Origin: Deltaproteobacteria bacterium | GTDB lineage: Bacteria > Desulfobacterota > GWC2-55-46 > DRQE01 | Assembly (NCBI GenBank): GCA_011371515.1 | Contig: DRQE01000032.1 | Coordinates: 1 to 18,286, forward strand | Reading direction: 5' to 3' | Length of the DNA: 18,286 nt | In this document: piece after piece, positions 6,692-15,253 of the stretch | Layout: each line of letters begins with the position of its first letter | Numbering within the stretch: position 1 is the first letter of the stretch | Position numbers and translations under genes: made by a program | The notes under the pieces: generated by a model | What the model saw: only the letters and a program-made list of their open reading frames with translations | What the model was told of the DNA's origin: nothing | Database searches by the model: none

Positions 6692-6720
6692 TTGTAAAAG
6701 ACAATCGAGATGACTATAAT
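6692..6720 (+). promoter_or_regulatory. gatAB promoter
   Basis: -35 TTGTAA (6692-6697), 17-nt spacer, perfect -10 TATAAT (6715-6720). The predicted start near 6727 leaves a leader of about 27 nt with GGAGGT at 6742-6747, 6 nt before the GTG of gatA. This rules out the longer gatA reading frame that begins at 6658. Confidence 0.8.
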
Positions 6721-6753
6721 AAAAGGGTTTTAAAAACAGGCGGAGGTAAAAAG

Positions 6754-8235
6754 GTGGACATCGTAGAGCTCAATGCGTGGGAACTTGCAGAGAAACTAAA
6801 AAAGGGGGAGATAAGCTCACGCACTCTTACAGAGGCATACCTTGAAAGGATAGAAAAGATAGATTCAAGGCTTCGTGCCTATATTACCGTTTGTCCTGAA
6901 GAGGCACTCAAACAGGCCGATGAGGCAGACGAAAGACTAAAAGAAGACAGAGGGGTAACCCCTCTTACCGGTATACCCGTAGCGTTGAAGGATATATTCT
7001 CGACAAAGGGGATAAAGACCACCTGTGGCTCAAAGATACTTGAAAATTACATACCTCCATTCGATGCCACGGTGGTAGAAAGGCTAAAAGGAGCAGGTGC
7101 TGTAATACTGGGCAAACTCAACATGGATGAGTTTGCGATGGGTTCATCCACAGAAAACTCGGCATTCTTTCCAACGCTGAATCCTTGGGACCCGGAGCGT
7201 GTGCCCGGAGGCTCAAGTGGTGGAAGTGCTGCCGCAGTTTCAGCCAGTGAGTGTGCCATATCCATAGGTACAGACACAGGGGGCTCGATAAGGCAGCCGG
7301 CAGCCCTCTGTGGAGTGGTGGGGCTAAAGCCCACCTATGGGCTCGTCTCGAGGTACGGCATGATAGCCTTTGCATCAAGCCTTGATCAGGCAGGTCCCAT
7401 GGCAAGGTGTGTTAAGGACTGTGCCATAACACTAAGCCTTATCGCTGGAAGAGACGCGAAAGATTCCACCTCACTTCATGCCCCCATACACGACTACCAG
7501 AGCTACTTGGACGGCAACATAAAGGGTATGAAGATAGGCATACCAGAAGAGTACTTCATAGAAGGGCTCCATCCTGATGTTGACAAAGCCGTTAAAGAGG
7601 CAATAAAGGTTCTTGAAGGGCTTGGGGCAGAGCTTGTAGATGTGAGGCTGCCCCACACAGAATATGCCGTAAGTGTGTATTATCTGGTTGCAACATCAGA
7701 AGCCTCGAGCAACCTTGCTCGTTACGATGGTGTGAAATATGGACTCAGGATTGACGAGGGTGGCGGGCTTCTCGATATGTACAGGCTTACAAGGGACAGA
7801 GGGTTTGGAGCCGAGGTGAAAAGAAGGATAATGCTTGGCACATATTCGCTTTCAGCAGGTTATTACGAGGCATACTACAGAAAGGCATCACAGGTAAGAA
7901 CCCTTATAAAGCAGGACTTCGAGAACGCCTTCAAGGTGTGCGATGTTATAGTAACACCCACATCTCCAACGCCTGCCTTCAGGCTTGGTGAGAGGCTTGC
8001 AGACCCGCTTACAATGTATCTTTCCGACATATTCACCATATCCTGCAATCTTGCAGGCATACCCGGAATATCTCTGCCCTGCGGATTTACAGAAGAGGGG
8101 CTGCCTGTGGGGCTACAGTTTCTCGGAAGGTTTCTCGACGAAACAAGCATACTGCGTGCGGCATATGCCTTTGAGCAGGCTACCGAATGGCACAAAAAAA
8201 GACCACCGGTTGAAAAATTCTCTGAGGGAGATTGA
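6754..8235 (+). CDS. gatA: Asp-tRNA(Asn)/Glu-tRNA(Gln) amidotransferase subunit A
   Basis: GatA is the amidase subunit of GatCAB: it hydrolyses glutamine and passes ammonia to GatB, which amidates mischarged Glu-tRNA(Gln) and/or Asp-tRNA(Asn). The amidase-signature Ser-cisSer-Lys triad is complete. With the GTG at 6754 as residue 1, the triad falls at Lys79 (ALKDIF), Ser154 ([13 protein letters not shown]) and Ser178 ([12 protein letters not shown]), the same numbers as in Staphylococcus aureus GatA. This supports the chosen start, as do GGAGGT 6 nt upstream and the promoter before it. Length 493 residues, typical. A frame open from an ATG at 6658 would add 32 non-homologous residues. It is followed by gatB 5 nt later. 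No gatC is found in the window. Confidence 0.96.
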   Translation: MDIVELNAWELAEKLKKGEISSRTLTEAYLERIEKIDSRLRAYITVCPEEALKQADEADERLKEDRGVTPLTGIPVALKDIFSTKGIKTTCGSKILENYIPPFDATVVERLKGAGAVILGKLNMDEFAMGSSTENSAFFPTLNPWDPERVPGGSSGGSAAAVSASECAISIGTDTGGSIRQPAALCGVVGLKPTYGLVSRYGMIAFASSLDQAGPMARCVKDCAITLSLIAGRDAKDSTSLHAPIHDYQSYLDGNIKGMKIGIPEEYFIEGLHPDVDKAVKEAIKVLEGLGAELVDVRLPHTEYAVSVYYLVATSEASSNLARYDGVKYGLRIDEGGGLLDMYRLTRDRGFGAEVKRRIMLGTYSLSAGYYEAYYRKASQVRTLIKQDFENAFKVCDVIVTPTSPTPAFRLGERLADPLTMYLSDIFTISCNLAGIPGISLPCGFTEEGLPVGLQFLGRFLDETSILRAAYAFEQATEWHKKRPPVEKFSEGD

Positions 8236-8240
8236 TTGCT

Positions 8241-9677
8241 ATGGAATACGAGGCAGTTATAGGGCTTGAGGTACATGCACAGCTTCTAACACGCTCAAAG
8301 CTTTTCTGTGGCTGTGCCACTGTTTTTGGCAGTCCACCGAACACACAGGTATGTCCTGTCTGTCTCGGGATGCCGGGGGTTCTGCCTGTAATAAATGAGA
8401 AGGCAGTGGAATACGCCATAAAGATGGCACTTGCCACAGAGTGCAGGATAAACGAGAGAAGTGTGTTTGCACGAAAGAACTACTTCTACCCCGACCTTCC
8501 AAAGGGCTACCAGATCTCCCAGTACGACGAGCCCCTTGCAGAGGGCGGCCACATAGATATAGAGACAGCCGATGGCAAAACAAAACGCATAGGGATAACC
8601 AGAATACACATAGAAGAGGATGCTGGCAAACTTCTGCACGGTGAAGGCGACGGCGAGGCAAGTCTTGTAGACTTCAACCGTGCAGGTATGCCCCTTATAG
8701 AGATAGTAAGTGAACCCCACATATCCACCCCTGAAGAGGCAGTAAGTTATCTCAAGGCTCTAAGAGACATACTCCTCTACCTTGAGATATGCGACGGTAA
8801 CATGCAGGAAGGTAGCCTTCGCTGTGATGCCAATGTGTCCGTAAGGCCTGTGGGCTCGAAGGAGTTCGGCACGAAGACAGAGGTAAAAAACATGAACTCC
8901 TTTAAGTTCCTGAAAGATGCCCTCACCTATGAGATAGGCAGACAGATAAGCCTTCTCGAAAGTGGTGAAAGGGTGGTCCAAGAAACCCGCCTCTTTGAGC
9001 CCTCCACGGGAAAGACCCGCTCGATGAGAAGCAAAGAAGAGGCTCACGATTACCGCTACTTCCCGGAGCCAGACCTTCTGCCCCTTGTGGTTGAACAGGA
9101 AGAGATAGAGGCAATAATGGTGATGTTACCGGAACTACCGGCTCAAAAGAAAGAACGCTTCATGAAGGAATACGGGCTTCCCTCTTACGATGCAGGTATA
9201 CTTACCTCGTCAAAAAGACTTGCAGACTTCTATGAAGAGTGCGTAAGGCTTTTTGAGGAGCCAAAAACAATAAGCAACTGGATTATGAGCGAGCTTTTAA
9301 GGCTTCTTAAGGAGCACAACATATCCATAGAGGAGACACCCATCGGAGCAGACCGGTTTACAGCCCTTCTTAAACTTGTAAGAGAGGGCAAGATAAGTGG
9401 AAAGATAGGAAAAGAAGTGCTTGAAGAGATGTTTGCAACCGGAAAGGATGCCCAGACCATAATAGAAGAGAAGGGGCTGAGCCAGATTTCAGACGAGTCA
9501 GAGCTTCTTACGATTATAGATAAGATTCTCGAAGAAAACCCTGAGAATGTAGAGCGCTACAGGGCTGGCAAGACCAAACTTATTGGTTTCTTTGTGGGCG
9601 AGGTTATGAAGGCAACCCGCGGTAAGGCAAACCCCCAGCTTGTAAACAAACTCCTCAAAGAGAGGCTCGATAAGTAG
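8241..9677 (+). CDS. gatB: Asp-tRNA(Asn)/Glu-tRNA(Gln) amidotransferase subunit B
   Basis: GatB phosphorylates the mischarged aminoacyl-tRNA side chain and accepts ammonia tunnelled from GatA, and it binds the tRNA. The N-terminus [15 protein letters not shown] is the family signature. The zinc-binding cysteines are in FCGC and CPVCLGMPG. Also present are [63 protein letters not shown] and [15 protein letters not shown]. The C-terminal helical GatB/YqeY tail ends [27 protein letters not shown]. The ATG at 8241 gives 478 residues and has GAGGGAG about 10 nt upstream; a TTG at 8232 overlapping the gatA stop is an alternative start. The gene converges on the glycerate kinase gene across 72 bp with no clear terminator. 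Confidence 0.96.
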   Translation: MEYEAVIGLEVHAQLLTRSKLFCGCATVFGSPPNTQVCPVCLGMPGVLPVINEKAVEYAIKMALATECRINERSVFARKNYFYPDLPKGYQISQYDEPLAEGGHIDIETADGKTKRIGITRIHIEEDAGKLLHGEGDGEASLVDFNRAGMPLIEIVSEPHISTPEEAVSYLKALRDILLYLEICDGNMQEGSLRCDANVSVRPVGSKEFGTKTEVKNMNSFKFLKDALTYEIGRQISLLESGERVVQETRLFEPSTGKTRSMRSKEEAHDYRYFPEPDLLPLVVEQEEIEAIMVMLPELPAQKKERFMKEYGLPSYDAGILTSSKRLADFYEECVRLFEEPKTISNWIMSELLRLLKEHNISIEETPIGADRFTALLKLVREGKISGKIGKEVLEEMFATGKDAQTIIEEKGLSQISDESELLTIIDKILEENPENVERYRAGKTKLIGFFVGEVMKATRGKANPQLVNKLLKERLDK

Positions 9678-9749
9678 TGAGACCATTTACTCCTGCGGCA
9701 TCCTGCCCGAATATGGGGCTACACACAGGAAGAAAGATATAAATCAGCT

Positions 9750-11060
9750 CTACTTTACGAGGCATATCACCACATCTGCCACATTTGTGCCCGTTGGGCC
9801 TGTTATGAAGAGGTCTTTCAGTGGGCTGAAGAAGTTGTAGGAGTTGTTCTCTTTAAGAAACTTTTCAGGCTTAAGCCCGAGTTTTTCTGCCCTCTTAAGC
9901 GTTGTGCCGTCTACAAAGGCACCAGCTGCCTCTGTTATACCATCTATGCCATCGGTGCCTGCACATAGAATGTGTACACCCTTGAGAGAAGAAATCTTTT
10001 CAGCAAGAAGGAGTGATAGCTCTTGGCTTCTTCCTCCCTTACCCCTGCCACGAACCTTTACGGTGGTCTCTCCACCGAAGAGTATGCAGCAGGGTGGGCT
10101 TACAGGGTTTCCGCTCGTGCGCGCCTCTTTTATTACCGAGGCTATGAAGTTCGAGGCATCCCTCACATCACCTGTAAGAAGAGATGTTATTATAACTGCC
10201 CTGTAACCCATGGAGCGGGAAGCCCTTTTAATCTCTTCGAGGGCTGTAAGGTTATCTGCTATTATGAAGTTTCTGGTCTTTCTGAATATGGGGTCACGGG
10301 GTTTCGGGGTTTCGTTTTCTGCGGACTTAAGAGCCCTGAGCACACCTTTCGAAACCTTATCTAAAAGGGAGTATCTTTTGAGCACCCTTATGGCGTCTTC
10401 AAGGGTTGTTGGGTCTGGGCTTGTGGGTCCAGAGCCTATGGTGGAAGGGTCTGCGCCCACCACATCGGATATTATAAGGGTAACTACCGTTGCAGGTGCA
10501 CATGCCTTTGCAAGTCCACCGCCCTTGATTTTCGAAAGGTGTTTTCTTACCCTGTTTATCTCACCTATGTGGGCACCGCTTTTTACAAGCAGCTCTGTTA
10601 CAACCTGTTTGTCCTTGAGGGTTACACCATCAACAGGTGCTGGAAGAAGTGCACTTGCCCCGCCAGATATGAGGCATATAACAAGGTCATCTTTTCCCGC
10701 CTTTTCTGCAATTGCCAGCACCCTTCTTGCACCAGCAAGTCCACCCCTGTCTGGCACGGGGTGTCTGCCGCTCAAGACCTTTATCCTTTTGAGTCTCCTC
10801 TCGTAGCCGTATTCTGTAACAACCACACCTTCGGTTATGAGGTTGCCGAATATCTCCTCGATGGCACGGGCCATGCCAGAGGCTGCCTTGCCAGCACCAA
10901 TCACATAGATGTTTCTGAACTCTTTAAGGTTGTAGCGAGTGCCGTCTATACGGAGTATGTTGCGGGAAAGCCTCATATGCCTTTTGACGGCATCTGCGGG
11001 GTGTACCGCCTTTATGCCCGCCATGTAGAGCTCTTTAAGTATTCTTTTAGCCTGCCTCAT
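9750..11060 (-). CDS. Glycerate 2-kinase, GckA/TtuD (DUF4147-MOFRL) family
   Basis: This family phosphorylates D-glycerate with ATP, in well-studied members at the 2-hydroxyl, feeding glycolysis or linked to serine and hydroxypyruvate metabolism. The N-terminal DUF4147 domain shows VIGAGKAASGMA (53-64), LSGRHPVPD, LISGGASALLPAP (130-142), INRVRKHLSKIKGGGLA and SDVVGADPSTIGSGPTSPDPTT. The C-terminal MOFRL domain shows GGETTVKV.G.GKGGRSQEL and AGTDGIDGITEAAGAF. Length 436 residues is usual. The ATG overlaps the end of nadE by 14 nt, with no good Shine-Dalgarno site, so translation is probably coupled. The name gckA or ttuD would fit; the exact physiological substrate cannot be read from the sequence. 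Confidence 0.92.
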   Translation of the reverse strand: MRQAKRILKELYMAGIKAVHPADAVKRHMRLSRNILRIDGTRYNLKEFRNIYVIGAGKAASGMARAIEEIFGNLITEGVVVTEYGYERRLKRIKVLSGRHPVPDRGGLAGARRVLAIAEKAGKDDLVICLISGGASALLPAPVDGVTLKDKQVVTELLVKSGAHIGEINRVRKHLSKIKGGGLAKACAPATVVTLIISDVVGADPSTIGSGPTSPDPTTLEDAIRVLKRYSLLDKVSKGVLRALKSAENETPKPRDPIFRKTRNFIIADNLTALEEIKRASRSMGYRAVIITSLLTGDVRDASNFIASVIKEARTSGNPVSPPCCILFGGETTVKVRGRGKGGRSQELSLLLAEKISSLKGVHILCAGTDGIDGITEAAGAFVDGTTLKRAEKLGLKPEKFLKENNSYNFFSPLKDLFITGPTGTNVADVVICLVK

Positions 11061-12783
11061 AGTGGTTTGTTATGGGCATTCTTCTGTCTTTGCCGAATGC
11101 CCTCGGGGTTATCTTTATGCCGGGGGGAGCCTGACGTCTTTTGTATTCGCTCCTGTCCACCATGTTTATAACTCTCTTTACGAGTCTTCTCGGGTAACCC
11201 ATATTCACTATTTCGGCAAGAGACCTGTCTTCTTCAACATAGGCCTTGAGTATGGGGTCGAGCACCTCATAGGGAGGCAGTGTGTCTTGGTCTGTCTGGT
11301 TGGGTCTGAGCTCTGCTGTGGGCTTTTTGGTGAGCACCCTTTCAGGGATTACAGGGTAGCCCTCTTTTTCGTTTATGTGGCGAGAGAGTTCGTAGACAAG
11401 GGTCTTTGGCACATCCTTTATGACCGCAAAACCACCTGCCATATCGCCGTAGAGTGTGGCATAGCCAACGGACATCTCGCTTTTGTTGCCAGTGGTGAGC
11501 ACAAGCCAGCCAAACTTATTGCTGAGTGCCATAAGGATATTGCCCCTTATTCGTGCCTGTATGTTCTCCTCTGTGATGTCTGCTGGAAGGTCTTTAAAAT
11601 GGGGCTTCAGGGTTTTAAGGTATTGCTCGAATAAGGGGTCTATGGGTATTGACAGAAACTCTATGCCAAGGTTCCGGGCAAGCTGGGTGGCATCCTCTCT
11701 GCTTTCGATGGACGAATACCTTGAGGGCATGAACACCCCAGTAACGGCCTCTTTACCAAGAGCCCTTGTGGCTATGTAGGCAACAAGGGATGAATCTATA
11801 CCACCGCTTAAGCCTATAACGCAGTGTTTGAAGCGGTTCTTTCTTACATAGTCCTGTGTGCCAAGAAGAAGGGCTTCAAGCACCTCATCAAGTGGTGGAA
11901 GGGGTGGTGTTATGGTAGACGGCTCTTTAAGAGAGGCTCTTCTTTTTCTTATCTTTGCCCCTTTGAGCACAAGGGTTTCGACATCTGGCTTTTCTTCTTT
12001 GAGTTTCTCCTTTCGTCTTCTCGCATCGTGCAGTCTTTTTCTTACAACCCCTTCGAGGTCAAGGTCTTTGACGAGAAGCTCCTCTCTGAATGCCCTTGTG
12101 CGGGCTATAATCTGGCCCTCTTCGTTTATTATCATACCCTGCCCGTCGAAAACGAGCTCATCCTGACCACCAACCATGTTGTTGTATACCACTATGACCT
12201 CGTTGTCGAGGGCACGGGTTACGAGCATATCCTCTCTTAAGCGTGCCTTGCCAAAGTGGTAGGGTGAGGCGTTTATGTTTATCACAATGTGGGCTCGTGC
12301 CAGTGCCGGTGCCCTTGCAGGCCCTTCGGGATACCATATGTCCTCGCAGATGCCTATGCCGATTGTAATCTCCTCTATGACCACATTCAGCGGGGTAGAG
12401 CCTGCCTGAAAGTAGCGCTCCTCGTCGAACACCCCGTAGTTCGGCAGGAACATCTTGTGATACACACCCCTTACCCTTCCGCCATGTATTATGGCACAGG
12501 CGTTGTAGATGTCCTCGTCTCTATCCACAAAGCCCACTATGGCGGTAATACCCTTTATCTTGCTGGCAAGCCTTTTTAACTCTTTTATGTTGTCCTCTAT
12601 AAAGCCGGGTTTAAGAAGAAGGTCTTCTGGTGGGTAGCCTGTAAGTGCAAGCTCTGGGAATACCACCACATCACAGCCCTTTTTCTGTGCCCTTTCTGTA
12701 TAGCGCAGTATCTTTTCCGTATTCTTTCGAAGTGCCCCAACGGTGGGGTTTATCTGGGCCATGGCTATACGAATCTTTTGCAT
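11047..12783 (-). CDS. nadE: Glutamine-dependent NAD+ synthetase
   Basis: NadE converts deamido-NAD+ to NAD+ with ATP, the last step of NAD synthesis, using ammonia from its own glutaminase domain. The N-terminal carbon-nitrogen hydrolase domain carries the Glu-Lys-Cys triad at Glu44 (FPELALTGYPPEDLL), Lys110 (YHKMFLPNYGVFDE) and Cys146 (GICEDIWYP). The C-terminal synthetase domain has the PP-loop GLSGGIDSS (324-332), GVFMPSRYSS and LVLTTGNKSEMSVGYATLYGDMAGGFAVIKD. Length 578 residues is typical of the long bacterial form. A TTG two codons earlier (12789) is possible, but the ATG at 12783 gives MQKIRIAMAQINPTVG and lies 7 nt after an extended -10, which suggests a leaderless message. It follows DUF116 on the same strand after 45 bp and overlaps the glycerate kinase gene. 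Confidence 0.96.
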   Translation of the reverse strand: MQKIRIAMAQINPTVGALRKNTEKILRYTERAQKKGCDVVVFPELALTGYPPEDLLLKPGFIEDNIKELKRLASKIKGITAIVGFVDRDEDIYNACAIIHGGRVRGVYHKMFLPNYGVFDEERYFQAGSTPLNVVIEEITIGIGICEDIWYPEGPARAPALARAHIVININASPYHFGKARLREDMLVTRALDNEVIVVYNNMVGGQDELVFDGQGMIINEEGQIIARTRAFREELLVKDLDLEGVVRKRLHDARRRKEKLKEEKPDVETLVLKGAKIRKRRASLKEPSTITPPLPPLDEVLEALLLGTQDYVRKNRFKHCVIGLSGGIDSSLVAYIATRALGKEAVTGVFMPSRYSSIESREDATQLARNLGIEFLSIPIDPLFEQYLKTLKPHFKDLPADITEENIQARIRGNILMALSNKFGWLVLTTGNKSEMSVGYATLYGDMAGGFAVIKDVPKTLVYELSRHINEKEGYPVIPERVLTKKPTAELRPNQTDQDTLPPYEVLDPILKAYVEEDRSLAEIVNMGYPRRLVKRVINMVDRSEYKRRQAPPGIKITPRAFGKDRRMPITNHYEAG

Positions 12784-12790
12784 ACCCAAA

Positions 12791-12819
12791 AAGATAACAG
12801 AAGAGTCTTCCTGTGTAAA
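12791..12819 (-). promoter_or_regulatory. nadE promoter, start point at the ATG
   Basis: Minus strand: -35 TTTACA (12814-12819), 17-nt spacer, extended -10 TGT-TATCTT (hexamer 12791-12796). The ATG at 12783 is 7 nt after the -10, exactly where transcription should begin. No Shine-Dalgarno site lies in the gap. It lies in the 45-bp gap between DUF116 and nadE, so nadE and the glycerate kinase gene can be transcribed apart from def-fmt. Confidence 0.62.
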
Positions 12820-12828
12820 GGGAAAGGC

Positions 12829-13671
12829 TCAGCCCGTCTGTGGGGAGGGCATCGGATTGAGGAGGTCTTCGATTGCCCGCTTTACATCCTCTATGTCCAC
12901 ACCTGTCTCTATGCAGTATCCATTGGGCCTTTTGTTGATAATGGCTATAACAGGCAGTGGATAGGCATCCTGCACCCCACTCGTAAGGTCTCTTTCACAG
13001 GCAACGGCAACCACTGCATCGGGCCTGTATTCCACAAGTTTTCTTCTTGCAACGGTGCCACCCGTGAGAACGAAGAGTTTTACACCGTATTTGTCGGATA
13101 TTTCTATAAGGTCTCCTATCTCACACCTGCCGCAGTCAACGCAGTTGCGCACATCGCGGGTGACCTTTATCCTGCAGTTGTCGTACTGTATGCAATGGGG
13201 CATGAGGAGGACCAGCCTGTCGGGGTTGAACCCTTTGCCTCTGCGGCGTATCATCTCACGCACAAGCCGGTTATTAAGCTCTATGAATGCCTGCTCTATC
13301 TTTATTCGCGGTATGCCGGCAATACCTCCTACAAGGACCATAAGTGGCAGGAAGACCTTTATCAACACCCCCCTGAATGCAGGTGAAGAGACAACGATTT
13401 TACCCTTTATGAGTGCCACACCCATGAGTACAAGCCCTGTGAGGGCAGCAACGAGCGTGCCACCAACGATGGCACCGAATATATAGGGCAGCGAGGGATG
13501 TAGATTCTTAAGCCCTATGGTGGGCACATACCACATGACAAACCCTATGGCACTTAAGCCAAGCCCTATAAGGGTAAGTACCCCTATGATTATCTTGCGG
13601 TTGGGCCGGTAGGGAATGCTTTCAGGGCTTCCCTTCCACTCTTCTTTGTTATTCAAAAGCCGTGCCTTCAT
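12829..13671 (-). CDS. DUF116 membrane protein with a cysteine cluster
   Basis: I recognise this as a DUF116-family protein; its biochemical role is not known to me. Three hydrophobic segments (about 26-48, 62-88 and 100-120) anchor the N-terminus in the membrane. The C-terminal domain of about 160 residues is probably cytosolic and holds seven cysteines: Cys160, Cys166, Cys177, Cys180 and Cys183 (the last three as CVDCGRC), Cys225 in VACERDLTSG and Cys253 in GYCIETGVD. CxxCxxC plus further Cys suggests an Fe-S or metal site, by inference. It starts inside the end of fmt (23-nt overlap), so it is part of the def-fmt operon and may be linked to translation or protein maturation. A TTG five codons in is an alternative start. 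Confidence 0.85.
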   Translation of the reverse strand: MKARLLNNKEEWKGSPESIPYRPNRKIIIGVLTLIGLGLSAIGFVMWYVPTIGLKNLHPSLPYIFGAIVGGTLVAALTGLVLMGVALIKGKIVVSSPAFRGVLIKVFLPLMVLVGGIAGIPRIKIEQAFIELNNRLVREMIRRRGKGFNPDRLVLLMPHCIQYDNCRIKVTRDVRNCVDCGRCEIGDLIEISDKYGVKLFVLTGGTVARRKLVEYRPDAVVAVACERDLTSGVQDAYPLPVIAIINKRPNGYCIETGVDIEDVKRAIEDLLNPMPSPQTG

Positions 13672-14593
13672 CTATCCTGTAACCTCTTGCGAACTGCTCT
13701 GCCTTCATGGGCTTTTTGCCTTCGGGCTGGAGTTCTTCTATAAGTAGCAGCCCCCTTCCTGTGCTTACATATATACCATCTTTGCTGGATTTTACAACCC
13801 TTCCGGGTTGAAGCCCGCTCTCTTCTTCTGTGGCAGATGCCCTGTGAATCTTTATGAGTTTGCCATCAAGATATGTATATGCACAGGGCCATGGATGTAG
13901 CCCCCTGACGAGATTTTCTATCTCTACTGCGGGTTTGTGCCAGTCAATCCTGCCCTCTTCTTTCTTTATTAGCGGTGCATAGGTGGCAAGCCTGTCATCC
14001 TGCGGGGTGGGTTTCAGCCTGCCAGATACATAAAGCCCTATGCTTTCAACCAGAAGCTCTGCCCCTATGCGGGAGAGTCTCTGGGCAAGCTCTCCTGCGC
14101 GCTCTGTCTTCTCTATAGGCACTTCTTTTTTCAGCAGTATGGGACCTGTGTCCATGCCTTCGTCCATGAGCATGATAGTAACCCCCGTTACGGTATCCCC
14201 TGCGATAAGTGAACGCTGCACAGGGGCAGCTCCTCGCCACCTTGGAAGAAGGGAGGCATGAAGATTTATACAGCCAAGCCTTGGTATAGAGAGCACCTCT
14301 TTGGGAAGAATCTTCCCATAGGCAACAACCACTATGAGGTCGGGCTTCAAAGAGCGAAGATATTCAACAAACTCGGGGTCCTTCAGTCTTTCGGGCTCTC
14401 TTACCTCGATACCCTTACTTCTTGCAAACTCACACACAGGGGTGGGCATTATCTTTCTACCCCTGCCTTTGGGTTTTGCAGGCTGTGTTATGACAGCCTT
14501 TATGTGGAAGCCTTCCTCGCAGAGTGCCTTAAGGGATGGCACCGCAAACTCTGGAGAGCCCATAAATACAATGGATATCTTCGATGGGTCCAT
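13649..14593 (-). CDS. fmt: Methionyl-tRNA formyltransferase
   Basis: Fmt transfers a formyl group from 10-formyl-THF to Met-tRNA(fMet), making the bacterial initiator tRNA. The N-terminal formyl transferase domain starts ISIVFMGSPEFAVPSL, has AVITQPAKPKGRGRK and the catalytic residues Asn110 and His112 in CINLHASLLPRWRGAAPVQ, with Asp148 in GMDTGPIL. The C-terminal OB-like tRNA-binding domain includes NLVRGLHPWPCAYTYLDGK and KPMKAEQFARGYRI. Length 314 residues is standard. The ATG lies 3 nt after the def stop, and the 3' end overlaps DUF116 by 23 nt. Pairing with def is the usual bacterial arrangement. Confidence 0.96.
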   Translation of the reverse strand: MDPSKISIVFMGSPEFAVPSLKALCEEGFHIKAVITQPAKPKGRGRKIMPTPVCEFARSKGIEVREPERLKDPEFVEYLRSLKPDLIVVVAYGKILPKEVLSIPRLGCINLHASLLPRWRGAAPVQRSLIAGDTVTGVTIMLMDEGMDTGPILLKKEVPIEKTERAGELAQRLSRIGAELLVESIGLYVSGRLKPTPQDDRLATYAPLIKKEEGRIDWHKPAVEIENLVRGLHPWPCAYTYLDGKLIKIHRASATEEESGLQPGRVVKSSKDGIYVSTGRGLLLIEELQPEGKKPMKAEQFARGYRIDEGTAFE

Positions 14594-14596
14594 AAC

Positions 14597-15121
14597 CTAA
14601 AGTGCCTGTTCCTTTGCAAGCATCTGCTTCCTGTATCGTTTGAGCAGGAACTCTCTTTTAAGAGAGCTCACCCTGTCTATAAAGAGTACACCGTCCAAGT
14701 GGTCTATCTCGTGCTGCAGGGCTATAGCCAAAAGCCCCGTTGCCTCTATCCGTGTCTCTTTGCCTTCCTCATCAAGCCCTTTTACCACGACCTCTTCGTT
14801 TCTCTTCACGTATGTCCTTATACCCGGAATGCTGAGGCAGCCCTCCTCGAACTTTACCGTGCCCCGTGTGCTAACCACTTCAGGGTTTACGAGTTTTATA
14901 AGCCGTGGCTTTCCGTCCTCTGTCTCGTCCTCGGGTATTTCGATAACGATTACCCTTCTATTCACCCCTATCTGGGGAGCAGCAAGCCCCACACCACCCA
15001 CACTGCGCATCGTATCTACAAGGTCTGTTAGAAGGGCTTTTACCTCCTCATCTACGAAGTCAACCGGTTCGGACTTCTTTCTCAACACAGGGTCGGGATA
15101 TTTCAGTATCTTCCTTACCAT
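14597..15121 (-). CDS. def: Peptide deformylase
   Basis: Def removes the N-formyl group from nascent proteins. The three family motifs are present: GVGLAAPQIG (43-52), EGCLSIPG with metal ligand Cys95, and QHEIDHLDG with His137, catalytic Glu138 and His141. The N-terminus ILKYPDPVLRKKSEPV is typical, and 174 residues is the usual length. The ATG at 15121 has AGGAGGT 9 nt upstream and a TATAAT box beyond it. It is the first gene of the def-fmt-DUF116 run and is divergent from the radical SAM gene across 132 bp. Confidence 0.97.
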   Translation of the reverse strand: MVRKILKYPDPVLRKKSEPVDFVDEEVKALLTDLVDTMRSVGGVGLAAPQIGVNRRVIVIEIPEDETEDGKPRLIKLVNPEVVSTRGTVKFEEGCLSIPGIRTYVKRNEEVVVKGLDEEGKETRIEATGLLAIALQHEIDHLDGVLFIDRVSSLKREFLLKRYRKQMLAKEQAL

Positions 15122-15130
15122 GGCGCAAAA

Positions 15131-15152
15131 GACCTCCTGATTTTCTATTATA
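15131..15152 (-). promoter_or_regulatory. def -10 box and Shine-Dalgarno site
   Basis: Minus strand: perfect -10 TATAAT (15147-15152); the -35 region at 17 nt is poor (TTTTCC). The leader carries AGGAGGTC (15131-15138), 9 nt before the ATG. This is a conventional leadered start, unlike nadE in the next transcription unit of the same strand. Confidence 0.6.
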
Positions 15153-15184
15153 ACCCAACAGGATGCAAAGGAAAACCAAAATTA

Positions 15185-15213
15185 TTTACAACCTCTCTGT
15201 GATTGGTTATCAT
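15185..15213 (+). promoter_or_regulatory. Promoter of the radical SAM gene
   Basis: -35 TTTACA (15185-15190), 17-nt spacer, -10 TATCAT (15208-15213). The predicted start near 15220 gives a leader of about 34 nt with GGGAGGT at 15239-15245, 8 nt before the ATG at 15254. A second candidate -10 TACAAT (15213-15218) has no matching -35. Confidence 0.5.
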
Positions 15214-15253
15214 ACAATATTTGGAAATTTTCAGAAGAGGGAGGTAATGCAAC

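Noticed and set aside
6658..6753. N-terminal extension of gatA from an upstream ATG
   Set aside because: It contains the -35/-10 promoter and the SD site. The GTG at 6754 gives catalytic residue numbers equal to those of characterised GatA.
9678..9749. A terminator between the convergent gatB and glycerate kinase genes
   Set aside because: Only a 4-bp GCCC/GGGC stem could be found, with no T tract on either strand.
14258..15031. A 257-codon open frame on the plus strand
   Set aside because: It lies antisense to def and fmt, which have full catalytic motifs. Its translation has no recognisable domain, is rich in Tyr/His/Cys, and spans two genes. The codon bias of the real genes keeps antisense frames open.
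15122..15253. A RiPP precursor peptide gene beside the radical SAM gene
   Set aside because: No short frame with a start codon, SD site and plausible core peptide was found on either strand; the region is filled by two divergent promoters and leaders.
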